A stretch of DNA of 27,745 nucleotides from Clavulina sp. PMI_390 (taxonomy: Eukaryota; Basidiomycota; Agaricomycetes; Cantharellales; Hydnaceae): positions 485,410 through 513,154 of the forward strand of contig WIDE01000012.1 in NCBI GenBank assembly GCA_015039315.1, in the 5' to 3' direction. Of the stretch, positions 17,422-26,385 are shown in pieces. A program made the position numbers and the translations under genes. Numbering within the stretch: position 1 is the first letter of the stretch; every line of letters begins with the position of its first letter. A model generated the notes under the pieces. It saw only the letters and a list, made by a program, of their open reading frames with translations, ran no database searches and was not told the DNA's origin.

Positions 17422-18795
17422 TCAACGGATAGCAGGGAAATCCAGCGACCTAACACACTCCCCTCCTGACAGAATCCATCTCCGGCCCACCACCGACACC
17501 ATGGTCTCAATGGGTACGTCAACAGCAAGGACTAACCGTTCTATTGTCTCTAATGACGGCAGCCTTCCCGCAGGTGCAAGGATAGCGCTGCTGGTATGAA
17601 ATGGCTGTTGCCGGCATCGCACATCAAGGACGCGTCCGAGGTAGCGAGAAATAAGGTTTTGGGGATGAAAGCCGTTGGAGATGAATTTTAACAAGGGCAG
17701 CTGTAAACGGGGAACATTTGGACATGCCCACCAGTAGCTCAAATGTTCCTGCTCCGTGGGGGCGGAGAACTCGCCGCAGAGTGCGAGAAGCCCTTTGAGA
17801 TTGCTCTCGTCCCACCCAGGATCAAAATGCTCCAGCTTGGGTAGAGCATACAACAATGAGGCGACGTCAGCTGCAGACGGTCCCTTGTACTCTGGAAAGA
17901 TTTTCAAGTGTGTCAGCTTTTGACACTGAGACGCAAATCCAACTATGGTGCGTAGTTCTTCCTCGTCCCAAGACCCCGAGACGGCCAGTATCTGAAGACT
18001 CGGAGTCTGAAGTCGATGAAGGGTATGCGCTACAAGATCGTCCCCTTGGAGCGTTAATTGTTGTAGGAACTTCATTTCAATATGGGCTGGGGGTGGATTT
18101 TTGGATCCCAGTGATTGGAATCCCATGTACCAATCCAGCTGCTCAAGAAGAAAGCCGCGCATCATGAGATCGAATACATCATGGAGCGGGAGCTGGGCGG
18201 TGAGGATGAGGGTGGTAAGAGCAGATGCATCTAATCCCTTTAGATCGATTTCTTCTTCTGACAAGGTGAAGCGGCCAAGCTTGACTCTTTTGAGGTGCAG
18301 AGGAGGGGTATTGCCGAAGAATGGTCGGGGAGTCAACCGGTATGAGGTACGAGCAGGGATGTAAACTTCAAGTTCACAAAGATTTTTAGTATCAAACTGG
18401 AGTGGGAAGGGGGAGTTTCGGGTCCGTGTTCTGGCGCAGAATATGATGGAACGGACCCTGCGCCCGCGATTTGGGCCGCTGTCCTGAGCAACCCACGAGG
18501 CTTGCAGTTTATTGAACACTGCCACGTCATGCACAGTCAAATACAAGGGGCAGCCATTGCCAGATCGTTGAAACCAACACGCAAGTCGCTCATTTGTATG
18601 TGTCCCAGCAGTGACCCAGATACAGCTCCATAGTCGCGTTGTGTTGATTGCGCAAGCACGCCACGCAGCGCTAATGGATAGGAGAGGGGACTTCCAGATA
18701 GAGATTTCAAGTGGGAGAGCAGCGAGGAGAGTGATTTCGGAGAGAATTTCTATGGGGAGGAGAGAGATGAAGTTTTCTCTACGATTTTTCGCTAT
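17422..18795 (-). CDS. F-box/LRR-like protein Fb6, without a normal start codon (about 457 codons)
   Basis: Full-length open frame of the family but with ATA at 18795 where Fb8 has ATG: Fb6 reads IAKNRRENFISLLP against MADGRRENLVSFLP. No ATG occurs in frame between the stop at 18819-18817 and the LRR region. The F-box is intact (LLPIEILSEITLL, SIWKSPLLSISAAWRACAI, TTRLWSCIWV), as are PLYLTVHDVAVF, the leucine-rich middle and the C-terminal block ALPKLEHFDPGWDESNLKG, LLALCGEF and LVLAVDVPIETMVSVVGRRW. No internal stop or frameshift is visible, so any decay is recent. The in-frame TAG is preceded by ACTG and forms CTGTAG, a possible splice acceptor, so an upstream coding exon could supply the start, as Fb1 has extra N-terminal sequence. 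Either a pseudogene or a gene with an unseen first exon. Confidence 0.7.
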   Translation of the reverse strand: MAKNRRENFISLLPIEILSEITLLAALPLEISIWKSPLLSISAAWRACAINTTRLWSCIWVTAGTHTNERLACWFQRSGNGCPLYLTVHDVAVFNKLQASWVAQDSGPNRGRRVRSIIFCARTRTRNSPFPLQFDTKNLCELEVYIPARTSYRLTPRPFFGNTPPLHLKRVKLGRFTLSEEEIDLKGLDASALTTLILTAQLPLHDVFDLMMRGFLLEQLDWYMGFQSLGSKNPPPAHIEMKFLQQLTLQGDDLVAHTLHRLQTPSLQILAVSGSWDEEELRTIVGFASQCQKLTHLKIFPEYKGPSAADVASLLYALPKLEHFDPGWDESNLKGLLALCGEFSAPTEQEHLSYWWACPNVPRLQLPLLKFISNGFHPQNLISRYLGRVLDVRCRQQPFHTSSAILAPAGRLPSLETIERLVLAVDVPIETMVSVVGRRWILSGGECVRSLDFPAIR

Positions 18796-18819
18796 TCCAG
18801 TGACAGAGGCAGCAGTCTA

Positions 18820-19489
18820 CAGTATGAGACAGAACAGAGGGTGAAGCGAAAATATCATTGAACGACAAGGTTGTAGGAATAATCACGTTTGTTCACACCT
18901 CTTCACAGCGGAGAGGAGTGCGGTGCTCCATGAAAGACGATAACCAGTGGGACAAAAGCAAGGGTGCGTGGGAAACCTGCCCCAACTAGGATTCGACTGA
19001 CTCATCTTCTCTTACCAGGTCAAACTTTGGGTGTTGACCTAGACTGTAACCTGGATTGTAGACCACTGTGTAGAAAAGATGTAATCTCGGGTCGCTGTAA
19101 TATACAAGTCTCATGCCCTGAAGTCGTCACAACATGCAAGATTTACCGTTTGCGTCTGATTCCTTGATATTTAGATCCAGATAAACCGACTACAATATTG
19201 GGTATGATCTAATACTCACGCAACGCCTTTAGCTTTATAACATAGATATTTACTGGAAACGACTACCTTGCTCAACACGTATTCATGTTTTCTCACCTTT
19301 GCTCCAGAAATAAGTAGTAGCCAATGTTCATCTATCGGCTGTAAAAAGAGGTCGGGCAACTTCATTTGTGCTTGGCAGGTCACCACAACCAGGGAATCCG
19401 ATGAGTTTAGCTGCTAGTATTGAATATACGGCACGAAGACTGGATAGCGAAAGAAAAAAATGACTGAGATTTATTTGTTGAGGCCTGCC
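18820..19489. other. Intergenic region between Fb6 and Fb7
   Basis: About 670 bp without a supported gene. A plus-strand frame at 18964-19167 has no recognisable motif. A short landmark GCTGCTAGTATT at 19410-19421, 117 bases from the Fb7 stop, recurs at 21293-21304, 107 bases from the Fb8 stop, so the 3' flanks of these two genes are related. Confidence 0.5.
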
Positions 19490-19570
19490 GACTTTGTACC
19501 TGCGGGCTCGCATTACTGGAAGTGTCTCAAAGAACACCAGGAAACTCCAGCGAGTTGACGCATTCCATCC
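19490..19570. repeat. Segmental duplication unit B, Fb7 copy
   Basis: Ungapped counterpart of 16396-16476, covering the last codons of Fb7 and 37 bases of its 3' flank. The 36 bases at 19535-19570 are identical to those just left of the N gap. Confidence 0.9.
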
Positions 19571-20888
19571 GGGAAGCAATCCATTCGTCACCCACGATTG
19601 ACGACAGGGTCGAATGAGGTACGTCGACCACAAAAATCAACGGCCTGGGCGAGTCATTTCCCGGTCGTTCAAGGATACTATTGCCGATGTCAAGCGGCTT
19701 GCGCGGGCCTCTCACGTCGATAATGCGTTTCAGGTATTTGGAGATGTACCTGCGGCCATGAGGGTAGACGATTTCAAGCCTCGAGAGAGGTAGTTGGAAA
19801 CGAGATACATTTCGGCACGCCCACGGGCGGTTCGCATGAGATTTTGCCGTCGATTTGGGGAACTCTCCACAAAGAGCGAGGAGGCCTTTGATATTATATT
19901 GATCCCATTTTAGATCAATATACTCTAACCTGGGTAGAGCATATAATAACGCCGCGACTTGGGGTGCAGATAGTGACTTGTCAATTGCATTGATTTTGAG
20001 GTGGGTCAATTTTCGGCACTTAGCTGAAAATTGAATTATCTGGAGCAATTCTTCCGCGCGCCATCCCCCTGATACAAAGAATCTTTGAAGACTCGGGGTC
20101 TCAATGATACGCAGTAGATCCACTGCAGTAGTCTTCCCACGAAGCATCAATCGTCGCAGAGAATCACATTTTACAAGGGGTTGGGGAGACTCATCGGCGT
20201 CTGCCGATTCAACTTTTATGTCACACTCCAGCTGTTCAAGAAGTGGGGCGCGGATCGTAATATCGAGTATATCGTGGCATGAAAACTCGCCGGACAAAAT
20301 GAGGGTGGTAAGGGTGAATGCATCTAGCATCCTCATTGCAACCCATTCTGAGGAGGGGAAGGAGCAACTGAGCCTGAGCCTTTTGAGGCAGATGGAAGGG
20401 GCATCACAAAAGAATGGGTGAGGAGTCAAATCCCTGAACATGAGTCCAACCGTGAAGATATCCAAATCACGTAGATTTGTGGCGTCGAAGTAAAGTGGAA
20501 GCGGGGCGTTTTCGTCTTGGTCCATAGTAGCTAGCATGAGTGAGTGAATTCTGCGCCCGGCATTGGGAATACTGTCGGGGGTAAGCCAGGAGGTTTCTAG
20601 GGCCCGGAATGCCTTCAGGTTATGCACAATCAGATGCAAGGGGCATCCATCGCCGGACCTTTGGATCCAGCACGCAAGGCGTTCGCTCGCATGTGTCTTG
20701 CCAGTGACATGAATGCAGCTCCACAATCGTGGCGTGTCGAGTGCGCAAGCGCGCCATGTAGCGCTGATAGACAAAATGGGAGATTTCCATACGAAAATAT
20801 CAAGCGGTACCGCGGAAAGAAGGATAATATCAGAGAGGATTTCATTAGGCAAGAGGGAAAGAGGGGTTTCTTGACAGCTCTTTGTCAT
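19527..20888 (-). CDS. F-box/LRR-like protein Fb7 (453 aa)
   Basis: Likely SCF substrate receptor. Single exon. The start at 20888 (MTKSCQETPLSLLP) aligns with Fb3 and gives the usual 453 residues; an upstream in-frame ATG at 20933 would add 15. The F-box is LLPNEILSDIILL, FVWKSPILSISATWRACAL and TPRLWSCIHV. Then PLHLIVHNLKAF, leucine-rich segments (LTTLILSGEF, LRRLMLRGKT, LTHLKINAID) and the C-terminal block ALPRLEYIDLKWDQYNIKG, LLALCGEFP and LIFVVDVPHSTLSSIVGDEW, then ASRMECVNSLEFP. The stop region is duplicated at Fb5. The leader is shared with Fb8 and Fb4. Substrate unknown. Confidence 0.87.
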   Translation of the reverse strand: MTKSCQETPLSLLPNEILSDIILLSAVPLDIFVWKSPILSISATWRACALDTPRLWSCIHVTGKTHASERLACWIQRSGDGCPLHLIVHNLKAFRALETSWLTPDSIPNAGRRIHSLMLATMDQDENAPLPLYFDATNLRDLDIFTVGLMFRDLTPHPFFCDAPSICLKRLRLSCSFPSSEWVAMRMLDAFTLTTLILSGEFSCHDILDITIRAPLLEQLECDIKVESADADESPQPLVKCDSLRRLMLRGKTTAVDLLRIIETPSLQRFFVSGGWRAEELLQIIQFSAKCRKLTHLKINAIDKSLSAPQVAALLYALPRLEYIDLKWDQYNIKGLLALCGEFPKSTAKSHANRPWACRNVSRFQLPLSRLEIVYPHGRRYISKYLKRIIDVRGPRKPLDIGNSILERPGNDSPRPLIFVVDVPHSTLSSIVGDEWIASRMECVNSLEFPGVL

Positions 20889-20934
20889 TTGAGCGACAGG
20901 GCTCAGGAAATTGGTGTGCTGCAATGACAGCATC

Positions 20935-21120
20935 AACAGCAGCCAGAACGACGGATCGGGCGGTTCCTAGCTGTCGGAGAGGCTTTCGATACGATCAATA
21001 TATGCTCTTCAAATGACCATCTTACAATAAGGGCAGCGATGAGGATGACTCACAAGATGGCAGGGAGATTACGAAATGGGTGCAGGGCTGAACTAAATTC
21101 AATATAGCGTGGGAAAGAAA
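20935..21120 (-). repeat. Shared F-box leader, Fb7 copy
   Basis: Aligns with the Fb8 leader. Shared plus-strand landmarks are GCCAGAACGACGGAT, GGGCAGCGATGAGGATGACT, GATTACGAA and AGCGTGGGAAAGAA. On the minus strand the block carries GTGAGTCATCC, a good 5' splice site, so it may be a 5' UTR with an intron. This would explain conservation outside coding sequence. Confidence 0.7.
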
Positions 21121-21399
21121 CTCTAACACCATTCAATTTGGTGTCGATTGTATTTCTTGATGCGACTGCCTTCCTCAAGAAATCAGGAGTAGCCGGTATT
21201 TATTGCCTACCAACGACATAAGAAGAGTTGGGGTCGCGCTACTAGGAGCTGACCAGTAACCAGGGGCAAAAAGTATAAGTACAATTGAGCAGGCTGCTAG
21301 TATTTGGATGCGACAATAAAAAGAAGTGCAAAGAAAAATATCCATCAAATCGCCAAAAGCTGCCCATTTCTCCAAGAGGCTCGCTTCCATTGCACTACC

Positions 21400-22767
21400 T
21401 CACATGATATTGGGGAATTCCAACGACTCCACACATTCTATGGCGGAATGCATCCATTCGTGGCCTACCAGAGATACGATAGTCTCGGTAGGTACGTCAA
21501 CCACGAGAACCAACTGGTTTGGCGGTTCTGTGGACGACACTTCCTGTGCAACAGCGAGAAGATCACCGTTTCTATGAAGTGGTGTACGCTGGCCTCTTGC
21601 GTTGAGAACGCGCGTAATGCATCGAGAAACCAAGTCACGGGAGTTTTGGGATTTGGAGATAAGTAGCGAGAGAGGTAGTTGAAGGCGAGAAATACTGTGG
21701 CACGGCCAGCTCGCGCGCTCTTGGGCCTCGAAATCAGGGAACTCTCCGCACAAAGCGAGAATCCCTTCAATATTTCCCTCGTTCCATTTAGGATCGAGGT
21801 ATTCTAGTTTGGGTAGATCACGGAATAACGACGCGACATTGGCTGCGGAGGGTGTCTGGTTCCAAGGAAGGATTTCAAGGTGTGTCAGTTTTCGGCACTG
21901 ACATGCGAACTCAATTACGGTAAGAAGTTCTGCCTCGTCCCACGCGCCTGATACTGATAGTCTCCGAAGCCTCGGAGCCTCAAGTGTACGAAGGTAATGC
22001 ACAACAACGTCGTCCCCCTCAAGCTTCAGTTCCCGCAGAGAGTCCATTTTCATGCGGAATGGAAAATATTCACTAGATCCCGGCAGTTGGTATACAAGGT
22101 TCCAATCCAACTGCTCGAGAAGTGGAGCGCGCGTCAGGATGTCAAGGACACGATGGTAAGGGAACTCGGGAGTCAAAATGAGGGTTTTGAGAGTGGAAGG
22201 ATCCAACCATTCCAAAGAGTCATCTTGTGAGGAAGCCAGATAGTAGTCAAGCTTGAGTCTTGTGAGCTGGAGGGAAGAGATATTGTCGAATAATGGACGT
22301 CGTTTCACCTGTCGTTTGACAGGAAACCACGCCGAGAAGACAACATCAAGTTCGCATAGATTTGTAGTGTCGAACCGGAGCGGCAAAGGGGTTGTCCCGG
22401 CCAACCCATCGAATACGAGAGAGCGGATCCTACGCCCATGATCGAGGACACTATCGAGAGTAAGCCACAAGGTTTCACACTCGCGGAATGCTTCCATGTC
22501 CTTCACAGTCAGATATAAGGGGCATCCATCGCCAGCTCGCTGAAACCAGCATGCAAGGCGTTCGCTTGCATGTGTCCCACGAGTAACGTGAATGCAACTC
22601 CACATTCGTGGCGTGCTGAGTGCGCAAGCGCGCCATATGGTAATGATGGACAAGACAGGGGACTTCCAAATGGAGATGTCCAGTGGGAGCGCAGAGAGAA
22701 TCATGACTTCGGAGAGAATCTCTGGAGGCAGGAAGGAGACGAGATTTTCTCTACGACCATCTGCCAT
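21400..22767 (-). CDS. F-box/LRR-like protein Fb8 (455 aa)
   Basis: Likely SCF substrate receptor and a good reference member. Single exon with an unambiguous ATG at 22767. The F-box is residues 10-60 (FLPPEILSEVMIL, SIWKSPVLSIITIWRACAL, TPRMWSCIHV). The strand-helix unit PLYLTVKDMEAF and irregular LRR-like segments follow (LKTLILTPEF, LRELKLEGDD, LRRLSVSGAW, LTHLEILPWN). The C-terminal block from about residue 315 is LPKLEYLDPKWNEGNIEG, ILALCGEFP and LVLVVDVPTETIVSLVGHEW, then HSAIECVESLEFP. The ATG context and upstream 200 bp are shared with Fb7. Nearest neighbour upstream is transporter copy B, transcribed away from it. Confidence 0.88.
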   Translation of the reverse strand: MADGRRENLVSFLPPEILSEVMILSALPLDISIWKSPVLSIITIWRACALSTPRMWSCIHVTRGTHASERLACWFQRAGDGCPLYLTVKDMEAFRECETLWLTLDSVLDHGRRIRSLVFDGLAGTTPLPLRFDTTNLCELDVVFSAWFPVKRQVKRRPLFDNISSLQLTRLKLDYYLASSQDDSLEWLDPSTLKTLILTPEFPYHRVLDILTRAPLLEQLDWNLVYQLPGSSEYFPFRMKMDSLRELKLEGDDVVVHYLRTLEAPRLRRLSVSGAWDEAELLTVIEFACQCRKLTHLEILPWNQTPSAANVASLFRDLPKLEYLDPKWNEGNIEGILALCGEFPDFEAQERASWPCHSISRLQLPLSLLISKSQNSRDLVSRCITRVLNARGQRTPLHRNGDLLAVAQEVSSTEPPNQLVLVVDVPTETIVSLVGHEWMHSAIECVESLEFPNIM

Positions 22768-22784
22768 TACGGCGATGGAGCTGG

Positions 22785-22975
22785 TGTACTGCCAGAACGA
22801 CGGATGGGACCACTCCTACCTATTGTCGAAATTCAACAAGGTGATCAGCATATAGTCCAAAATGACCACTTCACAATAGGGGCAGCGATGAGGATGACTC
22901 ACAAGGTGGCAGAGCGATTACGAAGTGGTTCAATGGCCGGGCCGAACTGAGTTCTAGACAGCGTGGGAAAGAAGC
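22785..22975 (-). repeat. Shared F-box leader, Fb8 copy
   Basis: Counterpart of the blocks at 20935-21120 and 15717-15900. It combines landmarks of both: AACAAGGTGATCAG and GGGCCGAACTGAGTTC as in Fb4, and GGGCAGCGATGAGGATGACT and AGCGTGGGAAAGAA as in Fb7. The GTGAGTCATCC donor-like site on the minus strand is kept. Confidence 0.7.
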
Positions 22976-23280
22976 TGCAGAGCGGAGCCGACTCCGACGC
23001 TATTCAATTGAGCGGCGTCGAGTCATGGATTTTTGTTTGCGGCAGCGCGGAGGAGCGAAACCCCGCTGCCAGCTCGCGGTGCCGCAGACCTGAAATTGCG
23101 GGGAAGCGGCCCTGGACGCCAAGCCCTCGATGGTGTTCTGGAGCACGAAGACTGTTCACTGTGCACTGGGTAGCTCTTTTTCTAGGAGAAGAAAGGTTAG
23201 CGCCCTGCCGTTAGAGACGCGCGTTGGCTTCTCGGCAACCGCGCAGAAAATCTGACGTAGGGAGGTACAGTCATTATAAT

Positions 23281-23481
23281 GAGGGGGCCCTGACTCAATT
23301 TATTTATTAATGTTGAGTTCAACATAAAAGCCCCTCGCGCTGGAACATCCATTTTCTTTTCGCTCCTAACCTTGCACGTTGGGTTCCCTTCTCCCCTTGT
23401 CTTTTGCTTGCGTTCCCTCTCGACTTTTTTCCTCAACCGCTCGGTTCTTCGCTACGCTTTCTATCGCGAATCTACGCCGCC
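23281..23481 (+). promoter_or_regulatory. Promoter and leader of transporter copy B
   Basis: Upstream of ATG 23482 there is a TGACTCA at 23291-23297 (bZIP Gcn4/Yap-type site) next to AGGGG/CCCCT stress-type elements at 23282-23286 and 23331-23335. An ATAAAAG TATA-like element is at 23324-23330. A C/T-rich leader with no ATG follows to 23481. Such sites often occur at stress-induced exporters, but these are short motifs and their use is inferred. Confidence 0.35.
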
Positions 23482-26057
23482 ATGTCCTCTGATACAAAAG
23501 AAGAGATGGACCACACTGTCGAAAAGGCCGCCAGCGATAACGGACATGCATCCGTTGACACCAAAGTCCCAATGGGCGCTACGCCCACTACCGACATTGA
23601 AAAGACCGCAGACAAGCCCCCCGCAGACGAAACCCGATGGTTATCAGGTCGCAAGTTATTGATCGTCCACTCTGCTATGCTGCTCTCGTCAGTCTGTTTC
23701 CTTCATTATAATGCTGTTATACGCTAGTCATTCTAGCATCCGATTTATTGCATTGCTGACTTTGTTGCATGATATCTTTGAATATGCTCCACTATGCTCA
23801 CCATCATCACCATCGCCCTCGTCAATCTACAGTGTACTTCTCATCGCCGTTGACCAGTCCATCGGTTAGTCATAATGTTACATCCATGTGGTGATTTATC
23901 GCTGATTTTCGACATACTTTCCAGTTGCGACTGCATTACCCCGCATCGTCTCTCAATTTAACGCGCTCGATCAGGTCGCATGGGTAGCCACAGCATACTT
24001 CCTCACTCAAGTACGTTATCGTTATCCTAGCTCTTTTTAATCTTTCATCGGGCGCCGATGCCCTTGGTTTTCAATCTGCTATGACTGATGCACTGCACGA
24101 GAGCCCGTGAGAGCTGATTCGCTGCTGGCTTCCTTATCCTGCCTCTTCTCCCCTATCACGTGCGTCCTATCTGGGATTGAAACTTGTCGGTCTGATTATG
24201 CTGTCCCCCTCGATCCTCAATCCCCGTATATTCAACAACAATCGACATTGGCATCTGCACCACCGATGCGGTACCCCATCTTCCCTTCATGACGCTCTAC
24301 TTCTCGCTCCAACTGTAACAGGCCGGCTTCATTCTCTTCTTCGGGGCCGTGCTCTCCATCGCACCCACCAAATTTGTCTTCCTCGTCGCAGTCTCGCTTT
24401 TTGAGCTCGGATCGCTCATATGTGGCGTCGCTCCCAACATGAACACACTCATCTTTGGGCGTGCGCTCGCTGGTGTGGGCGCAGCAGGCATCTTTGGTTC
24501 CTGCCTCGCGATCATCGCCGAGATTTGCCCAATTGAGAAGAGGCCTGCGCTCATGGGCAGCTTTGGAGGCGTTTTTGCACTTGCGAGCGTAATGGGTCCC
24601 CTGCTTGGTGGTGTGTTCACGGATAAGGTCTCATGGAGGTGGTGCTTCTACATCAATCGTACGTGTCTGACGCCTTTCGCGGTCATTGCGTTTTACTTAA
24701 ACTCCGGCGGTGGTCCATGCGCTTACGTCCAAATTAATCGGGCATCGTCGCAAACCTTGCAGTGCCGATCGGCGGTATCTCCCTGGCTGTCATTGTTATT
24801 TTCCTGAAGGGCGGCCATTCTGCGCTCAACGCGGCAAAAGACGAGAACGAGACCAACCTCCAGCGATGGCTCAAACTCGACTGGTTTGGCACGTTCCTCT
24901 CTCTGGGCGTCATCGTCTCGCTCCTCCTTCCTCTCCAATGGGGTGGTAACACACGGCCATGGCACGACCACACTGTACGCCGCACATCCCTCCTTCTTGG
25001 CACTTATGACTGACTACCTATCAATAACTTCGGAACCCCGCAATGAACTACAGGTCATTGCCCTATTCTGCGTCTTTGGTGTCGTTGGAGCCATCTTCAT
25101 CGGGTGGCAGTACTACCGCAAGGACCTTGCGCTCCTCCCGCTCAAGCTCCTCAAGAACAGGACTCAGATTGGGACGTCTATGGCTTCGTTTTGGCTCATG
25201 CTGAACTTCTTGGCTGGTATCTATTATCTGCCACTCTACTACCAGGCCAATGTGAGTCTCGCTTTCTTCACACTTTGCTCTCTTCCTTGAATAAAGGTCT
25301 CCAGTTGCTCACCTAATCCTATCTTTTGGTGTTGTATGCTGTAGGGCCACTCCGCTACGCGCTCTGGTATCGATATTCTGCCCTTCATGATGTTGACTGT
25401 CGCTGGGACGATGGTCTCGGGGACCATCATCACCATCACGGGCAACTACCTCCCGTGGCTCGTCTTCTGTCCTCCTCTGAGCGCAATTGGCTCAGGCTTG
25501 CTGTACACCATTGACGCAAACACTCCCAAGGCGCACCTCATCGGGTATCAAGTCCTCTACGGCTTTGGCGTAGGTGGGGCATTCCAAACGACCTTCCTCG
25601 CTATCCAAGCAGAGTACCATCACAACGAGTCCATGATCCCCAAGACGACCTCGATCGTGACGTTCTCGCAGCTCGTCGGAGGCGTAATTGGTATTGCGAT
25701 TGCAGGCACGATCTTCTCGAATCAGTTGGTGACGGAGTTGCACAAGTACGCAAGCAACTTGGACCCCTCCGTTGCGGATAAAGTCAGGCAGAGTGTTACA
25801 TACATCTTCACTCTCCCTGTGGAAGAGCAGGGGCCTGTGGTGCAGGCGTACTCGAGGGCAGTAGGCTATGTGTTCCTGATGGGCATCCCTGCAGCCATCT
25901 TTGCAAGTTTGAGCTCTCTGTGAGTCAGCCCGTTAGCAATTCTTGCTAATATTTTCATCTCTTTTGGCTGGTTTCTTACTCATTTCTCTCTCTTTCTAGC
26001 CTTGTCCGTTCACATGATATTCGAAAGATGAATCTAGCTGGTGGTGGGGGTGCATGA
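23482..26057 (+). CDS. DHA2-family MFS drug/H+ antiporter, copy B (complete, 567 aa)
   Basis: Plasma-membrane proton-coupled exporter, 14-TM type. Exons are 23482-23687, 23833-23864, 23925-24010, 24322-24658, 24763-24974, 25054-25251, 25345-25919 and 26000-26057. They total 1704 nt with all phases joined. The cytoplasmic tail (1-55) is followed by RWLSGRKLLIVHSAMLLS and the DHA2 TM1 motif LLIAVDQSIVATALP. Antiporter motif C is GPLLGG at 200-205, followed by VSWRWCFYINLP. Central TM regions include SIAPTKFVFL and LALLPLKLLKNRTQIG; the late part has GHSATRSGIDILPFM and GFGVGGAFQT. The C-terminus is short and polar (HDIRKMNLAGGGGA). Length is typical for the family. Motif A (G-DR-GRR) is not recognisable between TM2 and TM3. 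Intron 3 is long (311 bp). It is the inverted paralogue of copy A and converges on Fb9 with 328 bp between stops. Substrate unknown. Confidence 0.92.
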
Positions 26058-26385
26058 CCAGATTTTTGCTCTCTCTCCTTCACATTATGTATACCCATAT
26101 TATCCGCTTATTCTATCATTTCGTTCATTTATTCAAAGAAATCAATACATCCCTTCTCTCCTTCAACAGCACTATTTTGGCTCCACCACACTAAACCCGT
26201 CAATCACGAACAGGAACTACAAGAGGGGGATTCTGTGCATTACAGGTGTTCCGTCAGGAGTATTATAGGGCTAGAAACAAGCCTTGGCCTTGTCAATCTA
26301 TCTTCATACAACTTTCCTAGCGGAGATCTAACCGTCCGACAACCGCTTCAGCCAACCGATATATGCCACAAATTTCACAACATGC
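26058..26385. other. Convergent spacer between transporter B and Fb9
   Basis: 328 bp between two converging stops, AT- and C/T-rich on the plus strand. It must hold both 3' UTRs. I see no repeat, RNA gene or strong terminator-like structure. Confidence 0.5.

Noticed and set aside
20935..22975. TGACTCA at 21046-21052 and 22895-22901 as shared bZIP binding sites of the F-box genes
   Set aside because: On the coding strand both are part of GTGAGTCA, a splice-donor-like sequence in a duplicated leader, and the 7-mer also occurs several other times in the window, near the number expected by chance.
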